From Sinotaia quadrata (taxonomy: Eukaryota; Mollusca; Gastropoda; Architaenioglossa; Viviparidae), in contig CM054177.1 of NCBI GenBank assembly GCA_028829895.1, positions 80,115,163 through 80,179,162 on the forward strand: a DNA stretch of 64,000 nucleotides, written 5' to 3'. The notes below the pieces were generated by a model. That model had not been told where the DNA came from, ran no database searches, and saw only the letters and a list, made by a program, of their open reading frames with translations. Each line of letters opens with the position of its first letter. Position 1 is the stretch's first letter. Below, piece after piece: positions 12,721 through 22,930 of this stretch. Made by a program: the position numbers and the translations under genes.

Positions 12721-13195
12721 CCGTGCATCTGTTTTCATTTATCGATTTATATTTACAAATCATTTTATTTTACAATTATAGCAAAATAGACGAATAACAC
12801 TAACCTTTGCCCTAACTTATGTATAAATGCGATGTACTCTGGGGTGACGTTATGATAATGAATTATGCCAACTATTATCAATTAGTTAATGATATAAATA
12901 AAATATTTACAAGTGCCGATGCAGAGTATGGACCAGTGGTGAAATATGCAAATCTGAAACTTTTACGTCGAAATGCTGGTGCGCCGACGTCTATTTACTC
13001 ACAGCCCCCACTCAGTTATATATACCTAGAAATAGATTTTATAATATAGTTATATAAATAGATATATAGATGGAAAGACAAGAACATTAGACTATCACTA
13101 TGATAAGTTACAATAACAAACAAAAGAAGTTACATTGGACTAACAGATACGCAAATCTGAACAATTAATAAAAATTTAATAAAAAGAAACTTTTA
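12721..13195. other. Unassigned AT-rich sequence, 5' flank of the LTR element
   Basis: No gene is recognised. This is the pre-insertion flank of the retrotransposon. Confidence 0.5.
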
Positions 13196-13200
13196 ACAAT
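13196..13200. repeat. Target-site duplication, left copy (ACAAT)
   Basis: ACAAT directly precedes the left LTR and is matched exactly by ACAAT at 20808-20812 directly after the right LTR. A 5-bp duplication is the usual signature of LTR-retrotransposon integration. Confidence 0.9.
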
Positions 13201-13392
13201 TGTCACAGTCTGATAAAAATGTCCGACTTGATGACCCACTAGCCTTGTTTACTTCAAATTCGAATATTTGAAACCCTTGACTCCTTTGTTCAAGCCTTCC
13301 CTTTTCGAAGCGCTTCTAGAACAGGTCAAGATGTTATGTAACTTTAGGATCATTGTCCAGTTCTCGAACCTACTACATGCTTCGCGAACAGT

Positions 13393-13424
13393 CACGTGAT
13401 ACGCAATATGCTTTTCTATAAATA
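13393..13424 (+). promoter_or_regulatory. LTR core promoter (E-box and TATA box)
   Basis: CACGTG lies about 20 bp before TATAAATA. Transcription would be expected to begin about 25-30 bp downstream, near 13450, which would define the U3/R border. The motifs are seen; their use is inferred. Confidence 0.6.
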
Positions 13425-14730
13425 TGACCACGCGCTTCCGCTCCCTCACTTCGGGCACACATTAGCTATTTCCATCAGCTAGCTCGAGTCAGGAGGCCGC
13501 CGACAGCCGTAGAGAATCAAGGTACCCTTCGACTTCTCATAAAAGGTATCATTTTATCTAATAGTATTTTGCATATATATTGTTTAAGTATGTATCTGTG
13601 CTATGTATTATATGATTTCCATATATGCTTGAGCATGGTTCAGAGAAATAGCTGAAAACCTATAAGTTACGAAATATAAATTTATTGTAACTCTTTTTCC
13701 ATTTTTGTACTTTAATTTATATTGTTTTAATTCACTAAGAGCCAGAATGCTGCGCTCGATATGAATTCTTCATGTAATTCAATTATTGCGTGTAATTTTA
13801 ATTGTAAATTGTGAAGCGCTCTGTTGGTTTGAATTACCCTTTGTATGAACATTAATTTAACGTTGTATCTATTTTATTGCTTCATACGTCATGACTGTTA
13901 AATGGAACACATGTGAGACGATTATATTTTTTCTAAATCTAATTGTAAGCGACGTGAGGTCGAAAACTCTTTATTCAGCGCATTTAACTGAGCCATGCCT
14001 AAGTGGGACGTGTTAGGTTGAGAATTATATCCAAGCACGTTACATCAACAGGTCGGTTCGTGGTTCGTGTTTACCCATGCCTCACCTGCTTTAGCTTATT
14101 GGTAAGCTGGTCGAATTCTATGGAGGAATTCCACTCTGAGGGTCAAGCCACTAAAATTCCAGTTCCTAGCCACTAACAGGGGGACACTATTCCTCATGCA
14201 CCACGTGCGTCGCTAAAAGTGAACTGTGAGAATGGACCGGCATGACTGAGTGTTGAGACCAGGCTGATACAAGAATAAAGCTAAGTGCAAACCACGTGTA
14301 CAGATCTCAAAGGAACTGTTCTGGCAATTTAGATTGACAAAAATCAGGCATATGCGCGTAAAGACAGAGTGAGAGACTATTCGCGTTCGCATTTGATCAT
14401 TGTTGATTTGTTAACTTTATTAAATCTTATTTTCTTTGTTAATACCTCTTAGTAGTTGATTTATATGCACGATAGACCAATAGATTTCTTCTTAGATTAA
14501 ATGGGGGCGGATGAGCAGGATGTTGAAATGAATGCATATTAATTTAGAGGGATTTAACGGTTTTTAATCTAGCTAAAGTTCGCAGTTTGTTAGTCTGTAA
14601 ATTTGTCGTCTGAACTACAAGACACACTTTTAATTAGTCAGATAATAAATTGAGCAACCAGTCTGTGTAGAATATGAGAGAAAGAATTAATTATATTTAA
14701 AGTCTTTAATTATTCTAAACAGGGTCTTTA

Positions 14731-14736
14731 AATAAA
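14731..14736 (+). terminator. Poly(A) signal near the LTR 3' edge
   Basis: AATAAA lies 16 bp before the LTR end; the matching copy in the right LTR is at 20786-20791. A second AATAAA lies at 14274-14279. Which one is used is unknown. Confidence 0.4.
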
Positions 14737-14754
14737 TACTGGAAACGTAACAAG

Positions 14755-14774
14755 TGGTGCCTCGTCAGCGGGAT
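14755..14774 (+). other. Primer-binding site for minus-strand synthesis
   Basis: TGGTGCCTCGTCAGCGGG begins two bases after the 5' LTR. TGG is the complement of the universal tRNA 3'-CCA end, and the next bases would pair with an acceptor strand ending ACGAGGCA-CCA. I could not assign the tRNA species with confidence. Confidence 0.75.
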
Positions 14775-15566
14775 TGATATGTATTAAATTGTAACTTGTA
14801 ACATTTTTTATACATAGGGCGTATCATAAACCTAGAAACGAACGAACGAACAGAATTGCCAATTGTTCTTTTGATTTTTGTATCACTGATTTTCTCTGCT
14901 TTTGTTGTGACATGTGCATGTATTCTTTTGCAGAGTAGTGTACGTTTTAATTAATGTAGTATGTTTAAGCGTAGTTAAGCATAGCATTGATTAAGTTGAA
15001 TGATTTATTTAGTATTGTGTTACTGGATACTTCATTGTGAGAAGTCGAACGTGTTATACCGCCAGCTAGGAGAGTTATCGGTAGTAACAGACTTCGGACT
15101 ATTATATTTAGGGTGCTAAGTATAATGTGTAATGTTGTATGGTAGGAGCCGTGACATTACGAAAGTCTTGGAACAGCAGACACTGTGACAAGCAGGTGAA
15201 ACGTGTAAGAGTTAACGCGTAATTTATTTCGGAAGGTGTTCTGAGTAAATTAAATAATTTTTGTAAGGTTGTAGCCTAAAAGTTATTTTCGGGATAAGCG
15301 GAGTTATCGCCGACGGTTAAAACACACAATTCACGAGATACATTTTTATTGTAGCCAGCGAGCTAAGACAGTAAAATGGATCTAGAGCAGGTGAACGTGT
15401 AACCAACGCGTAATTTATTTCGGAAGGTGTTCTGAATAAATTCAATAATTTTTGTAAGGTCGTAGCCTAAAAGTTATTGTGGGATAAAAGCGGAGTTTTA
15501 TCGCCTACGGTTAGATACACAATCACGAGAGATATTTATTGTAGCCAGACGCGCTAAATAAATAAG
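14775..15566 (+). other. 5' leader of the LTR element, with a tandem duplication of about 190 bp
   Basis: Two copies lie head to tail at about 15191-15385 and 15386-15575. They share CGCGTAATTTATTTCGGAAG, GTAGCCTAAAAGTTATT and TATTGTAGCCAG. The second copy runs into the start of the long ORF. The first copy carries a matching ATG that is cut short by the duplication junction. The leader would also hold any packaging signal. Confidence 0.85.
15376..15402 (+). CDS. Small upstream ORF (MDLEQVNV) in the leader duplication
   Basis: ATG at 15376 gives eight codons and then TAA. The first residues MDLEQ parallel the start of the long ORF (MDTSDLEQ), so this is the counterpart of the true start in the first copy of the duplicated leader, terminated where the second copy begins. 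It is the last ATG of that copy and lies 165 bp before the long ORF, so it could act as a uORF. Translation is not shown by the sequence. Confidence 0.35.
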   Translation: MDLEQVNV

Positions 15567-18545
15567 ATGGACACTTCGGATCTCGAACAGACTATTGCGA
15601 GTCTGAGAGAGATAGGTTCCTTGATCGGATACCGAACGGAAGACGAGTTAATGAACTTCGTGAGAACTGAACTAGACAGGAGAGAGGAACGCGAAAAGAG
15701 GAGAGAGGAACACGAACGAGCGATGGAACGGATAGAGATAGAAGATGATCACCTTACGACTTTGATAGATCTAAGGGTCGATGAACGGATAGGGAGCTTA
15801 CAGCTCATGGAGATTCTAAAACGCGAACAGAGGATAGGCATATCACTAGAATATAGAGGTGAACAGCTACGTATTTTCATCTTGCTAGCACTCAATGAAA
15901 AGGAAGTAGAACACAGGGAAGAAATTAGATCTTCAATAAGCTCACGAGCAAAACAGTTGTGTGATAAAGATTTCCGATTCAAAGGGGAAATGGAGGCCGA
16001 AATACGAGACCTAACGTTCGAAATTAGAAAGTTGAAGAAAGAGAAGCTAAGGCTTATGGAAAGGAAAGAAAGTCTAGAATTAGAATGGTTGTGGACAGAA
16101 ATCGAAACAGAGTCTAAAATTGTTGGGGATGGTGACGGTACTGTTGACAAATTACGACAGGAAGGTCAGGCCGTGAACTTTGACTTGCCGAGGTCAAACA
16201 CCGCGAGCGTGGAGACTGACACACAGAAATTAGTCGCGCTACCAAGCACAGCAGACGAATTAGACAGTTTGATTGAAAACAAAAACAAACGTTTTGACAA
16301 AACCATTACAGTTCAACATGCTAACCAGTTTACAGAAACAGTTAGCGCACCAAAGCTTGATCTTGAAACAGAGACAAGAAAAGACACTGTTGTTAAGGAC
16401 TTAATAACACGTGTAGAATTTGGACAAACACATACACCGCCGTGTACGTGTGACACCTCGGTTGACGGACTGAATGCGCATGATAAGATAGAGGCAGATT
16501 CTATCGGTTGTGTACCGTTAAGGTGTGATGAAACTTCTAGCAACACAGTGACTGATTTTTCTGACAGGACAAGTATGCATGAGAAGATAGAAACGGGTTC
16601 TATCGGTTGTGTATTGTTGAAGGACAGTGACACATCGACTGAGTCTACTGACCGAACTGTTAGTTTAAGAGAGAATGTGCTCGCTACGAAGACCGACATC
16701 GGTAGATCTCGATCTCCGGTGATTGACGTGAGTCATGACGTAATTTTAGAACACAAGATTATTGCGTTATGCGAGGTTTCGAGTGCTAACACATTGACAG
16801 CCAGGGAAACAGAAGTATTTGATCCAGATGACAGCATAGGTAGCATTACAGACAGAGACAATGTGCCTATGATAAGTTCATTTACTTCACATGACATGAC
16901 AGTTGTCAGAGCTGAGACAGAGTTCTTTTCCAAACGTGACATGGAAGAAGATATAGTCGAAAACTGTACGGGGACGGTCGACGATAACAATGCATGTGTA
17001 CTGACGTGTATGCACGCAGTTGTCAGAGACATGGCAGAACTGTCTGCAGATAAATCACTTAACGGAATTAGTGACGTAGACAGAAGCCGCGGTACATGGA
17101 CTACCTTTATTGACTCACCTGTTGAGATAAAGGAATGTCATGAGTACGTACCAAACACTGAGACAAGTGGAAGTAAGGAGGAGGGGGTTTCATTAAATGA
17201 TATGTTCCTTGATTCACTAATGATAAGTACGGAGTGTAATCCTTGGTTGATCAAAGACACAGTACAAATGAGTGACAGAACTAGATCGATAGACAATGGA
17301 AACCGGAGTGACGGACTGATAACCAGAGTAGGTGGGACATCAGGGCTGTTACTGACATCAGATGCAGAGAATTATGATAGAGGAAACAGTGGGAGTGTAG
17401 CCTACAACACACAGAGAGTAGACATAGTGATGTTATTCAGTGTAATAGAGACAGGTAACATTCACTGCCAGTTAGTGACTGAAACTGACAGAATTTCCAT
17501 CATAGATTCTGACGACCTGATGAGAAGACATATTGAATTAACTGAGTCAGTGGAGACAGGCTATGTTGGTTCAATAAACGGTATGGTCCAGGGGAGACAA
17601 TCAGTAACTCTTGGAGAGTTTAGGACAGAACCCTTGTTCATACAATCACGGGAATCTGACTTGCTAGCAAGTGAGTCTGACCACACAGTGACTAGAGAAT
17701 ACTCGAATGGAGAGTTAGACAATTCTAGAGTCACAAAAGAGACACAGACTTATGTTGTCAAGGAGAGAGACAAATTGACAGACATAACAGTCGAACACCT
17801 AGTTGTGAATGGGTTAAAACAGAAAACAACTAGTGGGATGAGGTATTTCACTTCAGTCTATGATAAGATCAGGAGAACGGAACCTCCAGATTTAGGGGAG
17901 AAGCTAATGTTGCAATTCAGATACTTCAGAGAGACTGGTAGCCACGACAGAGCACATTTGCGAACCTATGACGTTAGACTTGATGTGAAATGGACCCATA
18001 GTAGATCTGACGCCATTCCGACAAAAGACGTTGAGTGCATGCGAACTAGAGACGTTCAATGTGTACACAATGACGTAACTACAGATGCACGAAACACCAA
18101 GAGAGCAAATTTCCATTTGCGGGAGTTCAGTGACAAGGCTAAGAGCGATAGATTTGAAATTCAGACTTCGCAGAGTCAAGGCCACAGTGACACTGACAGG
18201 ATACGAAACGTATCGAGAAGTTTGAAACTGTTAGACAGGGTAGAGACCAGTCATACAGAAACTGACACTACCAAAAGCATTTTAAACTTGACAAGTACTT
18301 TGGAGAGTTTTGAAAGAGATCATGACGATAAAACACTTCAAGGACGTACTTACTGGACGAGAAATGAAAAGTCTAAACTTGACATGCAATATATTGCACC
18401 TCACAGTGACATTCTGACGAACAGAGTAAGAAAGAAAGAATACAGTTGTCATGCCGTAGACATGTTGACACACATGGACGATGACGTGTATTGGGATTGG
18501 GACAGAACTACGAAGATTGTGCTAGGCAGGATAGTGCAGCAGTAG
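15567..18545 (+). CDS. 992-aa Gag-like coiled-coil protein of the LTR element
   Basis: The frame is uninterrupted from ATG at 15567 to TAG at 18543-18545 and is the element's only long product. Residues 1-60 (SLIGYRTEDELMNFVRTEL, then REEREKRREEHERAMERIE) resemble the charged, helical N-termini common in Gag proteins of animal Ty3/Gypsy elements. Coiled-coil-like sequence continues to about residue 190 (EIRKLKKEKLRLMERKE). The rest is Ser/Thr/Asp-rich, probably disordered, with an internal repeat of about 31 residues (HDKIEADSIGCV near 307, HEKIETGSIGCV near 338). Scattered cysteines never form a CCHC zinc knuckle, and there is no DTG/DSG protease motif in a protease context, no YXDD box and no integrase HHCC. 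It may be a structural Gag lacking nucleocapsid, or a novel protein. An intact frame of this length implies recent selection or recent insertion. Confidence 0.85.
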   Translation: MDTSDLEQTIASLREIGSLIGYRTEDELMNFVRTELDRREEREKRREEHERAMERIEIEDDHLTTLIDLRVDERIGSLQLMEILKREQRIGISLEYRGEQLRIFILLALNEKEVEHREEIRSSISSRAKQLCDKDFRFKGEMEAEIRDLTFEIRKLKKEKLRLMERKESLELEWLWTEIETESKIVGDGDGTVDKLRQEGQAVNFDLPRSNTASVETDTQKLVALPSTADELDSLIENKNKRFDKTITVQHANQFTETVSAPKLDLETETRKDTVVKDLITRVEFGQTHTPPCTCDTSVDGLNAHDKIEADSIGCVPLRCDETSSNTVTDFSDRTSMHEKIETGSIGCVLLKDSDTSTESTDRTVSLRENVLATKTDIGRSRSPVIDVSHDVILEHKIIALCEVSSANTLTARETEVFDPDDSIGSITDRDNVPMISSFTSHDMTVVRAETEFFSKRDMEEDIVENCTGTVDDNNACVLTCMHAVVRDMAELSADKSLNGISDVDRSRGTWTTFIDSPVEIKECHEYVPNTETSGSKEEGVSLNDMFLDSLMISTECNPWLIKDTVQMSDRTRSIDNGNRSDGLITRVGGTSGLLLTSDAENYDRGNSGSVAYNTQRVDIVMLFSVIETGNIHCQLVTETDRISIIDSDDLMRRHIELTESVETGYVGSINGMVQGRQSVTLGEFRTEPLFIQSRESDLLASESDHTVTREYSNGELDNSRVTKETQTYVVKERDKLTDITVEHLVVNGLKQKTTSGMRYFTSVYDKIRRTEPPDLGEKLMLQFRYFRETGSHDRAHLRTYDVRLDVKWTHSRSDAIPTKDVECMRTRDVQCVHNDVTTDARNTKRANFHLREFSDKAKSDRFEIQTSQSQGHSDTDRIRNVSRSLKLLDRVETSHTETDTTKSILNLTSTLESFERDHDDKTLQGRTYWTRNEKSKLDMQYIAPHSDILTNRVRKKEYSCHAVDMLTHMDDDVYWDWDRTTKIVLGRIVQQ

Positions 18546-19242
18546 AAATGATGATCGAACCTTCTTTTGAATTTTCATTATTTTCTTGTTGTACCGTAGT
18601 TGGTGGTTGTTATTGTAAATATGTTGGACATTTCATAAAAACTTGGGACAAGCTATAACACTGATTGAATTGTCTTAGTGTTGTAACTCTGAATATGACA
18701 GGTAGACTGATAGGTAGTTCATTTGAGTTGGTAATTCACAAACTCTGATATTTGGTTGATACAGGAAATCAATATCTGGAACTTTTCATAACCTGCATAT
18801 TGATAGTGTTGTTCATTGGAAGTCAATTTTTGATCACACTATTGTTGGATACGTATTCAGTGGAATTGGTTGATGTTGAATTTTTATTTTGAATAATCTG
18901 GTTAGATCAAACTAGGTTGTGTGTGAACTATTGATTATTGGGACAGATAGTGAGAATTTCAGAACATGTTATTCCATTGGATGGATGTCTATTCAATTAG
19001 ACTGAACTTTTCTTAAATCATTTTTTATTTTGATTTTTCTTAAATCATTTTTCTTTGATTTCTGAAGTGAGAAATATTGTATGAGAGTGCCGTTAATCTA
19101 GAGTTGGTTCTTCTGCCGCATTACATTATTTCTGGTTATGTTGAAATTTTTTAATTGTAAATTTTTTCTTCATTGTGGACTTCTACATTTTATCATACAT
19201 AATTTGTAGGAGGCATTTTATCTTTGGTAAGATAAACGCCTC
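18546..19242 (+). other. 3' untranslated part of the LTR element
   Basis: About 700 bp of AT-rich sequence between the ORF stop and the polypurine tract. It has no long frame on either strand and no recognisable pol or env remnant. Confidence 0.7.
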
Positions 19243-19255
19243 AAAAGCAAGGGGG
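19243..19255 (+). other. Polypurine tract
   Basis: AAAAGCAAGGGGG abuts the right LTR directly. One C interrupts it. This is where plus-strand DNA synthesis would be primed. Confidence 0.8.
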
Positions 19256-20807
19256 TGTCACAGTCTGATAAAAATGTCCGACTTGATGACCCACTAGCCT
19301 TGTTTACTTCAAATTCGAATATTTGAAACCCTTGACTCCTTTGTTCAAGCCTTCCCTTTTCGAAGCGCTTCTAGAACAGGTCAAGATGTTATGTAACTTT
19401 AGGATCATTGTCCAGTTCTCGAACCTACTACATGCTTCGCGAACAGTCACGTGATACGCAATATGCTTTTCTATAAATATGACCACGCGCTTCCGCTCCC
19501 TCACTTCGGGCACACATTAGCTATTTCCATCAGCTAGCTCGAGTCAGGAGGCCGCCGACAGCCGTAGAGAATCAAGGTACCCTTCGACTTCTCATAAAAG
19601 GTATCATTTTATCTAATAGTATTTTGCATATATATTGTTTAAGTATGTATCTGTGCTATGTATTATATGATTTCCATATATGCTTGAGCATGGTTCAGAG
19701 AAATAGCTGAAAACCTATAAGTTACGAAATATAAATTTATTGTAACTCTTTTTCCATTTTTGTACTTTAATTTATATTGTTTTAATTCACTAAGAGCCAG
19801 AATGCTGCGCTCGATATGAATTCTTCATGTAATTCAATTATTGCGTGTAATTTTAATTGTAAATTGTGAAGCGCTCTGTTGGTTTGAATTACCCTTTGTA
19901 TGAACATTAATTTAACGTTGTATCTATTTTATTGCTTCATACGTCATGACTGTTAAATGGAACACATGTGAGACGATTATATTTTTTCTAAATCTAATTG
20001 TAAGCGACGTGAGGTCGAAAACTCTTTATTCAGCGCATTTAACTGAGCCATGCCTAAGTGGGACGTGTTAGGTTGAGAATTATATCCAAGCACGTTACAT
20101 CAACAGGTCGGTTCGTGGTTCGTGTTTACCCATGCCTCACCTGCTTTAGCTTATTGGTAAGCTGGTCGAATTCTATGGAGGAATTCCACTCTGAGGGTCA
20201 AGCCACTAAAATTCCAGTTCCTAGCCACTAACAGGGGGACACTATTCCTCATGCACCACGTGCGTCGCTAAAAGTGAACTGTGAGAATGGACCGGCATGA
20301 CTGAGTGTTGAGACCAGGCTGATACAAGAATAAAGCTAAGTGCAAACCACGTGTACAGATCTCAAAGGAACTGTTCTGGCAATTTAGATTGACAAAAATC
20401 AGGCATATGCGCGTAAAGACAGAGTGAGAGACTATTCGCGTTCGCATTTGATCATTGTTGATTTGTTAACTTTATTAAATCTTATTTTCTTTGTTAATAC
20501 CTCTTAGTAGTTGATTTATATGCACGATAGACCAATAGATTTCTTCTTAGATTAAATGGGGGCGGATGAGCAGGATGTTGAAATGAATGCATATTAATTT
20601 AGAGGGATTTAACGGTTTTTAATCTAGCTAAAGTTCGCAGTTTGTTAGTCTGTAAATTTGTCGTCTGAACTACAAGACACACTTTTAATTAGTCAGATAA
20701 TAAATTGAGCAACCAGTCTGTGTAGAATATGAGAGAAAGAATTAATTATATTTAAAGTCTTTAATTATTCTAAACAGGGTCTTTAAATAAATACTGGAAA
20801 CGTAACA
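19256..20807 (+). repeat. 3' long terminal repeat
   Basis: Same 1,552-bp length and, by eye, the same sequence as the left LTR, offset by 6,055 bp. TATA box at 19472-19479. Confidence 0.95.
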
Positions 20808-20812
20808 ACAAT
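20808..20812. repeat. Target-site duplication, right copy (ACAAT)
   Basis: Exact match of the five bases before the left LTR. Confidence 0.9.
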
Positions 20813-21089
20813 ATTTAAAAATAAAGAATAAAGCTAAATACATTTTGTTCTACTTTCTCAACATAAGGCAATTCGAACAAAACAGTTAATTTTAAGCTGC
20901 ACTGGAGTTACTGCCAAAAGTCTTTGATACATAAGACATGCCATGCTGGTAAGCTCTCAATAGGACACATCATAAATAATATCAAATGTAGGTACACCCA
21001 CCCACCCACCCCAAAAAAGCCCACATCATTGATATTCTATAAAGAATGAATTGAAACCAAAACCCTGAAACATAGGCAATTGCAGAATC
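20813..21089. other. Unassigned 3' flank of the LTR element
   Basis: AT-rich DNA with a short CCCA tract near 20997-21010. No gene is recognised. Confidence 0.5.
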
Positions 21090-21252
21090 TCTGTGTACTG
21101 CAAATTAATACATAAATAAAAACTTGTTTGGCGTATACATCTGTGTGTACTGCAAATTAATACATAAATAAAAACTTATTTGGCATATACATCTGTGTGT
21201 ACTGCAAATTATTACATAAATAAAAACTTATTTGGCATATACATCTGTGACA
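21090..21252. repeat. Minisatellite, 52 bp unit, 3 copies
   Basis: CTGTGTGTACTGCAAATTAA and ATAAAAACTTATTTGGCATA recur in three near-identical copies. Confidence 0.92.
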
Positions 21253-22408
21253 AATAAAAGTTAGACATAAATAAAATAGCATAATATTCTTACTACCCTA
21301 AACATACATGCAATACAGAGACGTCTTTACTTTATCTAGCCATGGTCCTTTTTGATCCATGTACAACTCGAATTATAGGGAGGGACCCAGTCTTAATGTT
21401 CCTCCAAAGAGTTGTTTGCAAAAGAGTAAAGAATAGAATTTCGATCCTAGTTTTCTAAGATCTGAAACCATGCCATCTCTACCTAGACTCACATTTTGAC
21501 CTATTCAAATTTAAAAAATCCAACGGCATCTAATTAATATTTATGACTTTGTCACATTTTCCAACCCACATTCTGTCAACCCATATGTCATCTATCCAAA
21601 CACAAATTCGCAATTACATCAGCTTGAAAGCTGCAAAGAATATAACCAGGTCAAAACCAAGACTACAGATCTAATACACTAAGCTGATCAGGTTGGTTAC
21701 TGCTGAGATACCAGGGATCTAGAGTTCTCACCAACAATAGCCCTACCCTGTGGCTACTACTCTATGCATACTCCTCACTCAGCTTTTCTCTCACTCCACC
21801 CCAGTCCATTCTGGACTTTCACTTCAAAACTAAAGCTTTTACAGCGTTTCCAAATCATACAGATCGCAAATAGCATATCATTATAAAATTATAGATCAAA
21901 ATATGAATTTTTATAATAAAAATATTTGGGAGAATTCTCCATCACCTGACAATGGGGACAAAGTAGATATATTTAGCCATCTACTATTATTTCAAGCTAT
22001 TATAATGCAGCCATCTTTCTGCTAATTCAATGCTTAGATTTAAGTTCAAAGTTATAAATCTAGTCAATAATTAGAATTAATGTTTTTTTTACAAATACAA
22101 TATCTTGAAATACTTTTAATACTTATTTTTAGAGTTCCAATTACAGACAATAGAACTGACTTCTATGCAATTAAATTTAGACTCAGATTTAATCACACAA
22201 CTCTAGTACTCGTTCGTACGTGGAGATTAGTGTTGATATTAAAAGAAAGTGCACTGGCGATTTTTTTCCATGACATATATTAACTGTTCACCTTCATGTG
22301 TGCACACAAAACACCTTACTCATCACTATAATTCAAGTCCAAATCGAGTGCATTGATAATCCTTCATTTGATTCATATTCATAACATTAATTTATTTCCC
22401 AGAGTACC
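21253..22408. other. Unassigned intergenic sequence
   Basis: No gene is recognised. The 67-codon frame at 22080-22283 is AT-rich and unremarkable. Confidence 0.5.
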
Positions 22409-22582
22409 TTTGCATTTCTGACAAAGAGCACTTCACTTGGTGGCAGCCCAAGCCGAGTTGCCATGTGAATGACGCTTTATATGTCAGATCTCACATTTGC
22501 ATTTCTGCCAAGAACATTTCTCTCTGTGGCAGCCCAACCTGAGTTGCCATGCGAATGACGCTTTATTTGTCAGCTCTCGTGA
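22409..22582. repeat. Tandem duplication, 87 bp unit, 2 copies
   Basis: TTTGCATTTCTG starts at 22409 and 22496. Both copies share GGCAGCCCAA, GAGTTGCCATG and GAATGACGCTTTAT. The copies have diverged by several substitutions, so the duplication is older than the LTR insertion. Confidence 0.85.
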
Positions 22583-22930
22583 TACTGAAAAACGAAAAAG
22601 ACGAAGGAGAAAGCAATTGGTCGAAATCCACTTGGCCAACCACACGGGCACGCTTGACGAAGGGCTGTGGACGACGTCGATTTATTCGCGACCATAAACT
22701 TGCCGTTTGGATTCTGTTCCCAGTGTCCTGCCATACTTTGAAAATCATTAAACCTCTGCTTTCATGCCCTCGAACGGGCGACTTGAAAAATGGTCTGTGC
22801 TTGAGTTCATACCACTAGGAACAACAACAGCGTGAAACCTTCCGAAGCAATCTGTTCGAATAGCGGCCGCCATCCAACGGCGGTCTCCTTGCCAATAATG
22901 ACGTGCACAGATCACGTGTTTGTTAAACTG
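22583..22930. promoter_or_regulatory. CpG-rich island, possible promoter
   Basis: GC- and CpG-rich relative to its surroundings. It contains GCGGCCGCCATC, close to the YY1-type CGCCATNTT core, with a reversed-CCAAT neighbourhood (GCCAATAAT) 30 bp on. Short frames on both strands (61-89 codons) match nothing known. A promoter or 5' exon of an uncaptured gene is possible; direction is unclear. Confidence 0.3.

Larger units (their letters stand above)
13201..14752 (+). repeat. 5' long terminal repeat
   Basis: Begins TGTCACAGTCTGATAAAAATG and ends GGAAACGTAACA. It contains an E-box (CACGTG, 13393-13398), a TATA box (TATAAATA, 13417-13424) and AATAAA motifs at 14274 and 14731. At 1,552 bp it is long for an element with such a small coding interior. 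The 69-codon minus-strand frame inside it recurs in the other LTR and is not a gene. Confidence 0.95.
13201..20807 (+). mobile_element. Complete non-autonomous LTR retrotransposon, 7,607 bp
   Basis: Order of parts: TSD, 1,552-bp LTR (TG...CA), primer-binding site, 0.8-kb leader with an internal duplication, one 992-codon ORF, 0.7-kb untranslated segment, polypurine tract, 1,552-bp LTR, TSD. Both LTRs have the same length and I see no difference between them by eye, so the insertion is recent or the copies were recently converted. The 4.5-kb interior has no protease, reverse transcriptase, RNase H or integrase frame on either strand, so Pol functions must come from another element. The PBS, PPT and TSD length fit a retrovirus-like (Ty3/Gypsy-type) mechanism; the exact clade is not resolved because no RT is present. 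Confidence 0.93.

Noticed and set aside
13249..13458. 69-codon minus-strand frame, also present at 19304-19513
   Set aside because: It lies in the LTR promoter region and is duplicated only because the LTR is.
15749..18473. Minus-strand frames of 63-133 codons inside the retrotransposon ORF
   Set aside because: Antisense shadows of the 992-codon frame, with no independent features.
14753..19255. Hidden or degraded pol or env inside the LTR element
   Set aside because: I read both the leader and the 3' segment and found no reverse-transcriptase, integrase or membrane-protein-like stretch, even broken.
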